Shown here one piece after another: positions 9,286 to 18,358 of a stretch of 49,250 nucleotides of DNA (its first letter is position 1; each line of letters opens with the position of its first letter). A program made the position numbers and the translations under genes. The stretch spans positions 1-49,250 of the forward strand of contig URVM01000025.1 in NCBI GenBank assembly GCA_900551325.1, in the 5' to 3' direction. This DNA is from an uncultured Eubacteriales bacterium (GTDB lineage Bacteria > Bacillota > Clostridia > Lachnospirales > Cellulosilyticaceae). A model generated the notes under the pieces. It was not told the origin of the DNA. It was given only the letters and a program-made list of their open reading frames with translations, and did not search any database.

Positions 9286-9700
9286 ATCAAACTCCTCCTA
9301 CAAATACACAATTTATTCACAAGTTATCTAAGTATTGTCAACATGTGAGTAATCTAATCATTTGTTATAAACAATATGGGACTAATTTTAATAAATTAAA
9401 GAAAAATAATATGAAAGTCTCTTCGATTGATAAAGTTATCCACTTAAAAATAAGTATAAATTTGTTAAAAAATAAGGAAAAACAAAAAAAATATGAGTTA
9501 TACACAGTGTTATCAACAGAATGTGAATAACTTTAAGATTTCAACAACTTATACACAACTAAAATAATAATATCAAAATAGCTGTTGAAAAGCAACAGAT
9601 TTAGAAAAATATCCACAGGGTAGTGTATAAAAAATAAGTGGATATTTTAATACTAAAGTGACAAAAAGAAACAAAAGGTGACCTGAAGCAGAAGATTAAA
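9286..9700. other. oriC: oriC, upstream half (DnaA boxes and AT-rich element)
   Basis: No gene lies between dnaA and rpmH. DnaA-box-like 9-mers occur at 9313-9321 (TTATTCACA), 9436-9444 (TTATCCACT), 9498-9506 (TTATACACA), 9510-9518 (TTATCAACA), 9522-9530 (TTATTCACA, minus), 9549-9557 (TTATACACA), 9609-9617 (ATATCCACA) and 9622-9630 (TTATACACT, minus). None of these is the exact consensus. The A/T-only stretch around 9445-9495 is a candidate unwinding element. Transcription diverges here and the flanking genes are dnaA and rpmH, as at known origins. Confidence 0.88.
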
Positions 9701-9726
9701 GCATAAAAATTCCCAATAATAGAGGG

Positions 9727-9755
9727 TTGACTAGATTTTATAAATCTTCTATACT
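9727..9755 (+). promoter_or_regulatory. promoter of rpmH-rnpA
   Basis: TTGACT (9727-9732) and TATACT (9750-9755) with a 17-bp spacer. A small palindrome AACTCTATATAGAGTT follows at about 9780-9795 in the untranslated leader. Confidence 0.8.
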
Positions 9756-9889
9756 ATGAATAGTGCTTATTTGTTTATTAACTCTATATAGAGTTGTGTG
9801 TGCGAATTTTTATTTTATATTATTTAGTGTTTAGTTATGTGCATATTATGTGGCTACTTTATTATAAATATATAAGGAGGTGCGGCATA

Positions 9890-10024
9890 ATGAAAATGAC
9901 ATACCAACCAAAGAAACGTCAAAGATCTAAAGAGCATGGTTTCCGTAAAAGAATGAGAACTAAAAACGGTAGAGCGGTTCTTGCTAGAAGAAGAGCAAAA
10001 GGTAGAAAAAAATTAACAGCATAA
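9890..10024 (+). CDS. rpmH: 50S ribosomal protein bL34
   Basis: 44 aa, exactly the family length: MKMTYQPKKRQRS...RAKGRKKLTA, a small very basic protein of the large subunit. An in-frame upstream start exists but would add a hydrophobic extension foreign to the family, while AAGGAGG lies 7-9 nt before the ATG at 9890. First gene of the rightward origin operon, followed by rnpA as in nearly all bacteria. Confidence 0.97.
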   Translation: MKMTYQPKKRQRSKEHGFRKRMRTKNGRAVLARRRAKGRKKLTA

Positions 10025-10028
10025 CAAT

Positions 10029-10054
10029 AAGGCTGCCTATGGCGGCCTTGTTTT
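10029..10054 (+). terminator. attenuator between rpmH and rnpA
   Basis: Hairpin AAGGCTGCC-TAT-GGCGGCCTT (one G-U pair) followed by GTTTT. It lies directly after the rpmH stop, so it probably makes rpmH mRNA more abundant than the rnpA read-through. Confidence 0.65.
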
Positions 10055-10085
10055 GCTTATGTAGAGAAATTTAGGAGTCTAAAGG

Positions 10086-10433
10086 ATGAAATATACATTA
10101 TCTCTTAAAAAAACACCTGAGTTTAGAAATGTTTATAGAAGAGGAAAATCTGTTGCAAATAGATTTCTTGTTCTATATAAGTATAAAAATGGCAAAGAGA
10201 TGAATAGATTAGGGATATCAGTAAGTAAAAAAGTAGGAAATAGTGTTGTAAGAAGTAGGGTAACAAGACTTATACGAGAAAGTTATAGGTTATCAGAAGA
10301 ATTAATAGAATGCCCAGGTTGGGATTTTGTTATTATTGCCCGTACGGCAGCAAAAGAAGCTACTTATCATGATATTGCTGATGCACTTGATCAATTAATC
10401 AAACAACAAAAAGTTTTTAAGAAAAATTCATAA
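10086..10433 (+). CDS. rnpA: Ribonuclease P protein component
   Basis: 115 aa, typical length. It assists the RNase P RNA in removing tRNA 5' leaders. Visible are the N-terminal KKTPEFRNVYRRGKSV and the RNR region VGNSVVRSRVTRLIRESYRL. It lies between rpmH and yidD. The gap after it (10434-10620) contains a possible TTGACA box at about 10481 without a clear -10. Confidence 0.95.
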   Translation: MKYTLSLKKTPEFRNVYRRGKSVANRFLVLYKYKNGKEMNRLGISVSKKVGNSVVRSRVTRLIRESYRLSEELIECPGWDFVIIARTAAKEATYHDIADALDQLIKQQKVFKKNS

Positions 10434-10530
10434 CAGTCGTATAAGAATGTGATATTATATCAATAGATTATTTGACATGAATTAGGTGAAAATTAAATGT
10501 TTGATAATTTCTACAATATAGCTGCCAGTT

Positions 10531-10565
10531 AAATATACATTTCTAGGGCTGAGGTGTATATTTTT
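10531..10565 (+). terminator. weak hairpin upstream of yidD
   Basis: AAATATACA / TGTATATTT, a 9-bp A/T-rich stem with a 15-nt loop followed by TTATTT. It could partially terminate rnpA transcription. The stem is weak. Confidence 0.35.
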
Positions 10566-10620
10566 ATTTAAAGTGTAATACTTATAAAGGTAGTTTTTGA
10601 AGATATTAAGAGGTATAATA

Positions 10621-10863
10621 ATGAAAAATATATTGCAAATAGCTGTATTAAAAGCAATTCGAGGTTATCAAAGGTATATTTCACCACTCTTTGGTGCTAA
10701 ATGTAGGTTTATACCAACATGTTCAGCTTATACTTATGAAGCGATTCTGGAGCATGGTTTGTTAAAGGGAAGCTATCTAGGGCTTAAAAGAATACTTAAG
10801 TGTAATCCACTTCATAAACCTATGTATGATCCTGTACCACCTAAAGAGAAAAAATGTCATTAA
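10621..10863 (+). CDS. yidD: Membrane protein insertion efficiency factor YidD
   Basis: 80 aa with the ATG at 10621, chosen because AGAGG lies 8 nt upstream; a TTG 24 bp earlier is in frame but has no SD. Family hallmarks are IRGYQRYISPLFGAKCRFIPTCSAYTYEAI and CNPLHKP, containing the conserved cysteines. The small protein binds the inner membrane face and assists YidC-dependent insertion. It lies between rnpA and yidC, the conserved place. Confidence 0.95.
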   Translation: MKNILQIAVLKAIRGYQRYISPLFGAKCRFIPTCSAYTYEAILEHGLLKGSYLGLKRILKCNPLHKPMYDPVPPKEKKCH

Positions 10864-10889
10864 GTCAATAAATACTTAGGAGGAACCCA

Positions 10890-12077
10890 ATGGGAATTAT
10901 AAACAAGTTTTTTGGCATGATCCTCAACCTTATATTTGAGGGTGTAGCGATGCTTACTCCAATGTGTACATTAGGTATTACTATTATTGTATTTACCATT
11001 GTAACAAGGTTGCTACTGACACCGTTACAGATTAAGCAAATGCGTACAACTCGTGCCATGAGTAAGATTCAACCAGAGCTACAAAAAATTCAGAAGAAAT
11101 ACGAGAATAAAAAAGATCAGCAATCACAAATGGCATATAGTCAAGAATTACAAGGACTTTATAAAAAGTATAAAATTAGTCCATTTGCTGGATGCTTACC
11201 AATGCTTATTCAGTTCCCACTGATTATTGCTCTTTATAATGTACTTAGAATGCCAAGTAGATATATTGATAGACTTGGAGATCTCTATACTCAGATTGCA
11301 GATATTTTGACTAAAAACATTCCGAATATAGAAGAAGTAATTACTAAAGTAACACAGCAACTTCCACTTAATCAAAATGCATTATTAGATATTAAGAAAT
11401 TAGGGGATGCAGCTCAACTTTCAGATACATTAAGCCATTTTAATACTGATCAATGGGCACTTTTAAAGAGTAATGTTTCTCCACAAGTATATGGCTTACT
11501 TGAAAACTTACTTGATGTGAAACATGGTTTTGAATACTTCTTAGTAAACTTAGTAGATTCACCATCTCAACTAGTAGCTAATGGGCAATACTTAGCTTTA
11601 CTTATCCCAGTCTTAGCAGGTGCATCAACTTTTATCTTTAGTAAGATAACAATGGCAGCAAGTCAACCAACTCAAGGTACAGATAATAATCCTGCTAACT
11701 CAATGATTAAAACAATGAATATTGTTATGCCTATTATGATGGGGGTATTCTCATATCAAGTAGCTAATGGTTTAGCTTTATATTGGATTGCAAGTAACAT
11801 TATTATGATGTTCCAACAAATTTGGGTTAATAAAATTGTTGATAAACAGCAAGCAGTTTTAGAAGAACAACTTAGAAAAGATAGGGAAGCTGCTAAAGCC
11901 AAAGATGGCGTAAAAAAGAAAAAGAAGAAAAGACCAAAACCACAAACTGAAGATGGACAAGCAGTAAAAGATAGTACAGATGACCAAGTTAAAAAGATAG
12001 TTAATGAAGACAATGAATCAAATAAGGTAAAAAGTGTAACTAAAGAGCAGACATCAGTAAGCAAAAAAGAGGATTAA
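10890..12077 (+). CDS. yidC: Membrane protein insertase YidC/OxaI
   Basis: 395 aa. It inserts membrane proteins alone or with SecYEG. Visible are the N-terminal hydrophobic segment, the conserved TRLLLTPLQIKQMRTTRAM region with the arginine of the hydrophilic groove, PFAGCLPMLIQFPLIIALYNVLR, and two C-terminal membrane segments near 220-300. The last 70 residues are lysine-rich and probably bind the ribosome. No signal-peptidase II cysteine is seen, as in clostridial homologues. Good SD (AGGAGG). Ends 21 bp before jag. Confidence 0.96.
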   Translation: MGIINKFFGMILNLIFEGVAMLTPMCTLGITIIVFTIVTRLLLTPLQIKQMRTTRAMSKIQPELQKIQKKYENKKDQQSQMAYSQELQGLYKKYKISPFAGCLPMLIQFPLIIALYNVLRMPSRYIDRLGDLYTQIADILTKNIPNIEEVITKVTQQLPLNQNALLDIKKLGDAAQLSDTLSHFNTDQWALLKSNVSPQVYGLLENLLDVKHGFEYFLVNLVDSPSQLVANGQYLALLIPVLAGASTFIFSKITMAASQPTQGTDNNPANSMIKTMNIVMPIMMGVFSYQVANGLALYWIASNIIMMFQQIWVNKIVDKQQAVLEEQLRKDREAAKAKDGVKKKKKKRPKPQTEDGQAVKDSTDDQVKKIVNEDNESNKVKSVTKEQTSVSKKED

Positions 12078-12098
12078 CCAATCTGGGGGTAGATTATA

Positions 12099-12860
12099 AT
12101 GATGAGTGTAGAAAAAACTGGCAGAACAATTGATAATGCTATAACAGATGCTTTAATTGAGCTTGGTGCAACAACAGAACAAGTTGATATCGAGATTTTA
12201 GAAAAAGGCTCAAAAGGATTTTTGGGACTTGGTGCTAAAGAAGCTAGAGTAAGAGTGACACTTAAAGAAATATCCAATACCCAAGATAATTTAAAATCTG
12301 CTACAAAAGAAGATGTCTTAGTTGAAATAAAAGAAAATCTTAAACAGGATAAAGAAGAAGTTAAGATAGATGCTCACGTAGATATAAACATTAATGAAGC
12401 TATAGAATTAGCAAAAAGTTTTTTAGACTCTGTACTTAAAGAGATGGGTATAGAAGCAACTTTTGAAACGAATGTTGAAAAGGATAGAGTTTATCTTAAT
12501 ATTTCTGGTGAAAAGATGGGTATGGTCATTGGTAAAAGAGGCGACACATTAGATGCTTTACAATACTTAACTAATATTGTTGTCAATAAAGGACGCAATG
12601 AGTATGTTAAAATTATGCTCGATACAGAAAATTATCGTAGTAGAAGAGAAGAAACTCTTCGTAAAGTAGCCTATAAATTTGCTAAAAAAGCAACACAAAC
12701 AAAGAGACCTGTTATTTTAGAACCAATGAATCCATATGATAGAAGAATTATTCATTCTGCATTACAAGATAGCCATCATGTTAAAACACATAGTGAAGGT
12801 AAAGAACCTTTTAGACGTGTTGTTATTACACCGTTACATTCTAATAAGTCCTATAAATAG
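12099..12860 (+). CDS. khpB: RNA-binding protein Jag/KhpB
   Basis: 253 aa with three parts: Jag-N (about 1-55, EKGSKGFLGLGAKEARV), a KH domain containing the GMVIGKRGDTLDALQYLTNIVVN loop, and a C-terminal R3H domain (RRIIHSALQDSHHVKTHSEGKEP...RRVVI). KhpB with KhpA binds many mRNAs and affects cell division and elongation in Gram-positives. It follows yidC in the conserved yidC-jag-mnmE order and ends in a strong terminator. Confidence 0.95.
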   Translation: MMSVEKTGRTIDNAITDALIELGATTEQVDIEILEKGSKGFLGLGAKEARVRVTLKEISNTQDNLKSATKEDVLVEIKENLKQDKEEVKIDAHVDININEAIELAKSFLDSVLKEMGIEATFETNVEKDRVYLNISGEKMGMVIGKRGDTLDALQYLTNIVVNKGRNEYVKIMLDTENYRSRREETLRKVAYKFAKKATQTKRPVILEPMNPYDRRIIHSALQDSHHVKTHSEGKEPFRRVVITPLHSNKSYK

Positions 12861-12866
12861 TTTTTT

Positions 12867-12913
12867 AAACAAGCAGCAGAGCCTTCTTTTAAAGAAGGCT
12901 CTGCTGCTTGTTT
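12867..12913 (+). terminator. terminator after khpB
   Basis: A 23-bp perfect stem (12867-12889 / 12891-12913) with TTT at its 3' end. It closes the rpmH-to-khpB unit and implies that mnmE has its own promoter in 12914-12960. Confidence 0.88.
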
Positions 12914-12970
12914 ATGTATGCATTTTAGAGTATAGTAATTTTTAGAGTTAAGCTGAAAGGAGCTTGTTTT

Positions 12971-14353
12971 ATGATTTATAATGACACAATAGCAGCTATA
13001 TCTACTGCTCCAGGCGTAGGTGGTATTGGTATTATTAGGGTAAGTGGTATAGATGCTATTCAAATAGTAGATAAAGTTTTTAAAAGTGCAAGTAGAAAGA
13101 CTCTTATGGAGTCTCCAAGCCATACGATTCACTATGGTCACATTATTAATAAAGAAAATAAAGTAATAGATGAAGTACTAGTGATGTTAATGAAAGCACC
13201 TAAGACTTTCACACGTGAAGATGTAGTAGAAATTAACTGTCATGGTGGCCCAGTACCACTTGAAGCTGTATTAATGGAAGTTATTAGAAATGGAGCTAGA
13301 CTTGCTGATTCAGGTGAATTTACTAAGAGGGCGTTTTTAAATGGACGTATTGACTTAGCTCAAGTAGAAGCAATTATGGATATTATAGAAGCTAAAACAG
13401 AAGTATCTTTATCACAGGCAGTAAATCAGTTAGAAGGAAAACTTTCTAAGCAAATTAAAGCATATCAGGATGAATTAATTCAAATTATTGCACGTATTGA
13501 AGTGTCCATTGACTATCCAGAATATGACGAAGATGAGCCACTTGCAAATGATTTTGTAGATGATATTAAAGTGCTTAATGGTGAACTTAAGAAGTTACTT
13601 GCAACAGCTGACACAGGTAAGATGATTCGTGAAGGCGTTAAGACAGCTATTGTAGGACAACCTAATGTGGGTAAATCTTCACTTCTTAATGCATTACTTG
13701 AGGAAAACAAAGCTATTGTAACAGATATACCAGGTACAACTAGAGACGTAGTAGAAGCTTATCTCAATATAGATGGTATGCCATTTTTATTATTAGATAC
13801 AGCAGGTATTCGTGAGACAGAAGATATTGTTGAAAAGATAGGGGTAGAGCGTTCTAAGGAATCTATAGAAAAGGCTGATCTTATTCTTATGCTTATTGAT
13901 GGTTCTAGGGAGCTTGATGAAGAAGAGCTAGATATTATTAGAGAGATTAAAAATAAAGATGTTATTTTTGTACTCAATAAGACAGATCTTCATCCAGTCA
14001 TTACCCAGGAAATATTGGAAGAATATACAGGAGGACACCCTATTATTCCAATCTCTGCAATGAAACAAAATGGTCTAGATGCTTTACGCCAAGGAATGAA
14101 ACAATTTATTGTAAAGCAAGGTATAAGTATTGGACAAGAGGCAACAATCTCTAATCAGAGACAAAAACAAAGTCTTGTAAAAGCTATTGAGAGTCTTAAT
14201 AAAGTAGAAGATACAATCGATATGGGGATGCCAGAAGATTGTATAGCTATTGATTTACATGATGCATATGGACACTTAGGAAATATTGTAGGAGAAGCTT
14301 TAAAAGATGAGATTATAGGAGAGTTATTTTCTAGATTTTGTCTTGGTAAATAG
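12971..14353 (+). CDS. mnmE: tRNA uridine-5-carboxymethylaminomethyl modification GTPase MnmE
   Basis: 460 aa. With MnmG it modifies U34 of several tRNAs. The N-terminal formyl-THF-binding domain is about 1-120. The inserted G domain has GQPNVGKS (229-236), DTAG near 277 and NKTD. The C-terminal end is FCLGK, the conserved catalytic CxGK. The SD AAAGGAG precedes the ATG. It is followed by mnmG after 142 bp. Confidence 0.98.
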   Translation: MIYNDTIAAISTAPGVGGIGIIRVSGIDAIQIVDKVFKSASRKTLMESPSHTIHYGHIINKENKVIDEVLVMLMKAPKTFTREDVVEINCHGGPVPLEAVLMEVIRNGARLADSGEFTKRAFLNGRIDLAQVEAIMDIIEAKTEVSLSQAVNQLEGKLSKQIKAYQDELIQIIARIEVSIDYPEYDEDEPLANDFVDDIKVLNGELKKLLATADTGKMIREGVKTAIVGQPNVGKSSLLNALLEENKAIVTDIPGTTRDVVEAYLNIDGMPFLLLDTAGIRETEDIVEKIGVERSKESIEKADLILMLIDGSRELDEEELDIIREIKNKDVIFVLNKTDLHPVITQEILEEYTGGHPIIPISAMKQNGLDALRQGMKQFIVKQGISIGQEATISNQRQKQSLVKAIESLNKVEDTIDMGMPEDCIAIDLHDAYGHLGNIVGEALKDEIIGELFSRFCLGK

Positions 14354-14495
14354 ATAAATACCAATTTAGGAAAGATGTGTTATAGCACAATTAGATAAAA
14401 AAGGTGTATAATAGAACATGCTTTTTAATTTAACTTTAAGCTAAATAATTTTATTATAGAGACTATAGAAAAAGAAAACAATCAAGGAGGTTCAC

Positions 14496-16379
14496 ATGAC
14501 ATATATTGCAGACACAATTGATATTGCGGTAATTGGCGGTGGACATGCTGGATGTGAAGCTGCTTTAGCAGCAGCACGCATGGGTAAAAAAACAATTATG
14601 TTTACCATGAGTTTAGATAGTGTAGCGATGATGCCTTGTAACCCTAATATAGGGGGGACATCTAAAGGACATCTTGTAAGAGAGATTGATGCACTTGGTG
14701 GAGAAATGGGTAAAAACATTGATAAGACCTATATTCAATCTCGTATGCTTAACACTGCTAAAGGACCAGCTGTACACTCACTTAGAGCGCAAGCAGATAA
14801 GAAAAAGTATACAGAAGAAATGAAACAAGTATTAGAAAATACACCTAATCTTTCTATTAAACAACAAGAGATAGTTGAAGTTGTAGTAGAAGAAGGAAAA
14901 GTAACAGGTGTTATAACTAATAGAGGAGCTAAGTATAACTGTAAAGCTGTTGTACTAGCAAGTGGAACCTATTTAAAATCTCGTTGTTTAACAGGCGAGA
15001 GTATTGAATATACAGGTCCTAATGGGCTTAAAACTTCTACGGTATTAAGTGATCAATTACAAGAGCTTGGAATCGAAATTAGACGTTTCAAAACAGGTAC
15101 ACCTGCCCGTGTAGATGCTCGTACTGTTGACTTTAGTAAGATGGATCCACAATATGGAGATGATACTATTGTGCCATTTTCCTTTGAAAATACACAAGAG
15201 AAAATTAAACGTGAACAATATCCATGTTATTTAACTTATACAAATGAGAAAACTCACCAAATTATTCGTGATAACCTTCATCGCTCACCAATTTATGCAG
15301 GCGTTATTGAAGGAACAGGACCACGTTACTGTCCATCGATTGAGGATAAGGTAGTTCGTTTTGCAGATAAAGATCGCCATCAAGTTTTCCTTGAGCCAGA
15401 AGGTGAAGATACAACAGAGATGTATGTACAGGGAATGAGTTCTTCTCTTCCAGAAGAAGTACAGCTTGAAATGTTACGTAGTTTACCTGGTATGGAAAAT
15501 GTAGAAGTAATGCGTACAGGATATGCTATTGAATATGATTGTGTTAATCCGATTCAATTAAAGCATTCACTTGAATTTAAGCACATAGAAGGTTTCTTTA
15601 GTGGTGGACAGATGAATGGTAGCTCAGGTTATGAAGAAGCAGCTTGCCAAGGTCTTATTGCTGGTATTAACGCTGCACTTAAAATAGACGAGAAGGAACC
15701 ACTTGTTATTGACCGTTCTGAAGGTTATATTGGTGTTCTTATTGATGACCTTGTAACAAAAGGCACAAAAGAGCCATATCGTATGATGACTTCAAGAGCA
15801 GAATACCGTCTTCTTCTTAGACAAGATAATGCAGATCTTCGCTTAACAGAAAAAGGATATAATGTAGGCTTAGTTTCTAAAGAGCGCTATGAAAAATTCG
15901 TTGAAAAAAGAAATGCTATTAATGAAGAACTTGAAAGACTTAAAAATGTATATGTAGGAACAAGTGAGAAAGTACAAGCTATTATTGCAGCTAAAGAAAG
16001 TACACCACTTCGTTCAGGTATAGCTCTTAGTGAGCTTCTTAAACGTCCAGAATTAACTTATGAGGACTTTAAAGAAGTAGATACTACTAGACCTACCCTT
16101 CCTAGTGAAGTTGTAGAACAAGTAATGATAGAGCTTAAATATGAAGGATATATTTCTAGACAGCTTAAACAAGTAGAACAGTTTAAAAAATTAGAGAAAA
16201 AACGTATTCCAGAAGATATTAACTATGATGATGTATATAGCTTAAGACTTGAAGCCAAGCAAAAATTAAAAGAAGTTCGTCCGGTTTCAATAGGTCAGGC
16301 TTCACGTATATCAGGGGTATCTCCTGCGGATATTTCTGTGCTCTTAGTTTATTTAGAACAACGTAGAAATAGAAATTAA
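14496..16379 (+). CDS. mnmG: tRNA modification FAD enzyme MnmG (GidA)
   Basis: 627 aa, full length. Partner of MnmE. The FAD-binding Rossmann motif VIGGGHAGCEAALAAARMG is at 12-30. Family signatures include CNPNIGGTSKGHLVREIDALGG, GPRYCPSIEDK and ASRISGVSPADI at the C-terminus. SD AAGGAGG. It ends 18 bp before rsmG, so the two are co-transcribed. Confidence 0.98.
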   Translation: MTYIADTIDIAVIGGGHAGCEAALAAARMGKKTIMFTMSLDSVAMMPCNPNIGGTSKGHLVREIDALGGEMGKNIDKTYIQSRMLNTAKGPAVHSLRAQADKKKYTEEMKQVLENTPNLSIKQQEIVEVVVEEGKVTGVITNRGAKYNCKAVVLASGTYLKSRCLTGESIEYTGPNGLKTSTVLSDQLQELGIEIRRFKTGTPARVDARTVDFSKMDPQYGDDTIVPFSFENTQEKIKREQYPCYLTYTNEKTHQIIRDNLHRSPIYAGVIEGTGPRYCPSIEDKVVRFADKDRHQVFLEPEGEDTTEMYVQGMSSSLPEEVQLEMLRSLPGMENVEVMRTGYAIEYDCVNPIQLKHSLEFKHIEGFFSGGQMNGSSGYEEAACQGLIAGINAALKIDEKEPLVIDRSEGYIGVLIDDLVTKGTKEPYRMMTSRAEYRLLLRQDNADLRLTEKGYNVGLVSKERYEKFVEKRNAINEELERLKNVYVGTSEKVQAIIAAKESTPLRSGIALSELLKRPELTYEDFKEVDTTRPTLPSEVVEQVMIELKYEGYISRQLKQVEQFKKLEKKRIPEDINYDDVYSLRLEAKQKLKEVRPVSIGQASRISGVSPADISVLLVYLEQRRNRN

Positions 16380-16397
16380 GATTAACGAGGATAGTCT

Positions 16398-17120
16398 ATG
16401 GAAATCAAACAACAACTTATTGAAGGCGCAAAAGTCTTAAATGTAGAAATCACAGACAAGCAAGCGGACCAACTTATAAAGTATAAGGAACTACTTGTAG
16501 AGTGGAATGAAAAGATGAATCTTACAGCTATTACAGAAGATTTTGAGGTTATAACAAAGCACTTTCTAGATTGCTTAACTGTACAAAGTAGTATAGACCT
16601 AACACAGGTTAAAACACTTGTAGATGTAGGGACAGGTGCAGGTTTTCCTGGACTAGTTCTTAAGATAGCCTTCCCAAATGTAAAGATCACCCTTATTGAT
16701 TCACTCAATAAACGTCTTAAGTTTTTACAAGAAGTAATTGATACATTAGGTCTTAAAGACATCGAATGTGTACACAGTAGAGCTGAAGATTTAGGGAAAA
16801 ATAAGTTATATCGCGAACAATTTGAAGTATGTGCATCAAGAGCTGTGGCTAACTTAGCAGTACTTAGTGAATATACATTACCTTTTGTTAAAAAAGGTGG
16901 TTACCTTATTGCTTTAAAGGGGCAAAAGCTAGACGAAGAATTAACACAAGGCCAAAAAGCAGTTGAAATTCTTGGCGGTGAAATAGATGCAGTATTTGAT
17001 GTAGTAGTACCGTATACAGATTTAAATCATCGTATTGCTAAAGTAAAAAAAGTAAAAGAAACACCTAAAAAATATCCAAGAAAAGCTGGAGAGCCAACAA
17101 AAGCACCACTTGGGCAATAA
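16398..17120 (+). CDS. rsmG: 16S rRNA (guanine527-N7)-methyltransferase RsmG (GidB)
   Basis: 240 aa, SAM-dependent. It methylates G527 of 16S rRNA; its loss in other bacteria gives low-level streptomycin resistance. The SAM motif VDVGTGAGFPGLVLKI is at 75-90, followed by TLIDSLNKRLKFLQEV and ASRAVANLAVL. The C-terminal KYPRKAGEPTKAPL is the usual ending. It lies between mnmG and noc. Confidence 0.97.
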   Translation: MEIKQQLIEGAKVLNVEITDKQADQLIKYKELLVEWNEKMNLTAITEDFEVITKHFLDCLTVQSSIDLTQVKTLVDVGTGAGFPGLVLKIAFPNVKITLIDSLNKRLKFLQEVIDTLGLKDIECVHSRAEDLGKNKLYREQFEVCASRAVANLAVLSEYTLPFVKKGGYLIALKGQKLDEELTQGQKAVEILGGEIDAVFDVVVPYTDLNHRIAKVKKVKETPKKYPRKAGEPTKAPLGQ

Positions 17121-17128
17121 ATAAATTT

Positions 17129-17172
17129 AAATAACCTTTAAAACTAATTATAGGTTTTAAAGGTTATTTTTT
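17129..17172 (+). terminator. terminator after rsmG
   Basis: A 16-bp perfect stem (17129-17144 / 17154-17169) with a 9-nt loop and six T residues. Confidence 0.88.
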
Positions 17173-17283
17173 GTAAATAGATTTAATATTTCATCTCGTA
17201 TATTGTAGTTTTTGGTAATATAATATGATATACTAATATGTACGATTGTATAATGAAATAGTTCAAGAGGGGAGTATTACCAA

Positions 17284-18084
17284 ATGCAAAAAGAATTAAC
17301 TATACAATACATAGCTGTGGATCGTGTAAGACCTAACCCATATCAACCTAGAAAGATATTTTCACAGGCTGCTTTAGAAGAACTTGCACACTCAATTACA
17401 GAACATGGTTTAATGCAACCTATTACAGTTCGTATGATAGGTAACTCCTATGAGCTTATAGCAGGGGAAAGAAGATTAAAGGCATCTAAGTTAGCTGGAC
17501 TTACTGAAATCCCAGCAGTAATTGTAGAAGTAACGAACAAAAACAGTGCGGTATTAGCACTTATTGAAAATCTTCAAAGAGAAAATCTTAACTTCTTAGA
17601 AGAAAGCGAAGCTTTCCAAACTATCATGCAAGATTATGGGTATACACAACAAGAACTTGCAAAAACACTTGGTAAGAATCAATCTACAGTAGCAAATAAA
17701 CTAAGAATCTTAAAGCTTTCACCTACTATTAAGAAAAAACTTATTGAATACAATTTAACAGAAAGACATGCTAGGGCACTTCTTAAATTACCGACAGAAG
17801 AACTTCAGTTAGAAGTTATTGAAAAAGTAGGTAAACAAGAACTTAATGTTAAAAAGACAGAACAAATGATTGAGCAAATTCTTGTAAGTTTAACACAAGA
17901 AGAAGTAGAAAAAAAGAAAAACAATCAAAGGTTTAAAGCGTTTATACGTGATATTAGACTATTTACAAATACTATTACTCAGGCAGTTGATATGATTCAA
18001 CAATCTGGTATTGATGCTAAATATACAATGAAACAAGAGGACGATGGTTACGAAATTCGTATCAAAATTCCTATGAATAAATAA
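17284..18084 (+). CDS. noc: Noc-like ParB-family nucleoid occlusion protein
   Basis: 266 aa ParB/Noc protein: the CTP-binding domain has GERRLKAS at 61-68, ENLQRENLNFLEE follows, then a helix-turn-helix (TQQELAKTLGKNQSTVANKLRILKL) and a C-terminal dimer domain. It is called Noc because it follows rsmG, the B. subtilis gidB-noc position, and a separate parA-parB pair exists at 24.3 kb. It starts directly at the core domain (MQKELTIQYIAVDRV) without the short basic amphipathic extension that targets B. subtilis Noc to the membrane. No Noc-binding palindrome was noticed in the window. Confidence 0.85.
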   Translation: MQKELTIQYIAVDRVRPNPYQPRKIFSQAALEELAHSITEHGLMQPITVRMIGNSYELIAGERRLKASKLAGLTEIPAVIVEVTNKNSAVLALIENLQRENLNFLEESEAFQTIMQDYGYTQQELAKTLGKNQSTVANKLRILKLSPTIKKKLIEYNLTERHARALLKLPTEELQLEVIEKVGKQELNVKKTEQMIEQILVSLTQEEVEKKKNNQRFKAFIRDIRLFTNTITQAVDMIQQSGIDAKYTMKQEDDGYEIRIKIPMNK

Positions 18085-18100
18085 TTAAACATAAAAAAGT

Positions 18101-18143
18101 AGTAATACAACATTTTATCCTATGTTGTATTACTCTTTTTTTA
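18101..18143. terminator. terminator between noc and the small minus-strand gene (bidirectional)
   Basis: 12-bp perfect stem AGTAATACAACA / TGTTGTATTACT with a 10-nt loop, T-rich on both strands. It serves the convergent genes on both sides. Confidence 0.85.
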
Positions 18144-18157
18144 TATATGAGTAAAGT

Positions 18158-18358
18158 TTATATATCATCTACATCTACTTCTTCACCATAACGAACAGTA
18201 TTAATAGAAGCAAAACCATCATGGAAATCATTACTTTTTATAAAACTACCATCATTACGAATTGGAGATGGCCCATTAGGGGTAGTATCAGATGATTTAA
18301 GTATAGGAACATGGGTAATGGGGTGAGAATTAGACTTAGAACTTTTTTTATGTGGCAT
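18158..18358 (-). CDS. small hydrophilic protein of unknown function
   Basis: 66 aa from the ATG at 18356-18358, chosen because AGGAGG lies 8-9 nt upstream; a longer in-frame version has no SD. The N-terminus is basic (MPHKKSSKSNSHP), the middle is rich in Pro/Ser/Asn and the end is acidic (GEEVDVDDI). No signal peptide, cysteine or membrane segment, so it is probably flexible. It is alone on the minus strand between noc and argS with a terminator behind it. I do not recognise the family. The SD and terminator support a real gene. Confidence 0.6.
   Translation of the reverse strand: MPHKKSSKSNSHPITHVPILKSSDTTPNGPSPIRNDGSFIKSNDFHDGFASINTVRYGEEVDVDDI

Noticed and set aside
9345..9530. Plus-strand ORF of 61 aa inside oriC
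   Set aside because: It has no SD, is low-complexity (Lys/Asn/Ile) and consists of DnaA boxes and the unwinding element.
9794..9889. N-terminal extension of rpmH from an upstream start
   Set aside because: It would add a hydrophobic tail foreign to bL34; the SD at 9874-9880 fits the ATG at 9890 and gives the exact family length.
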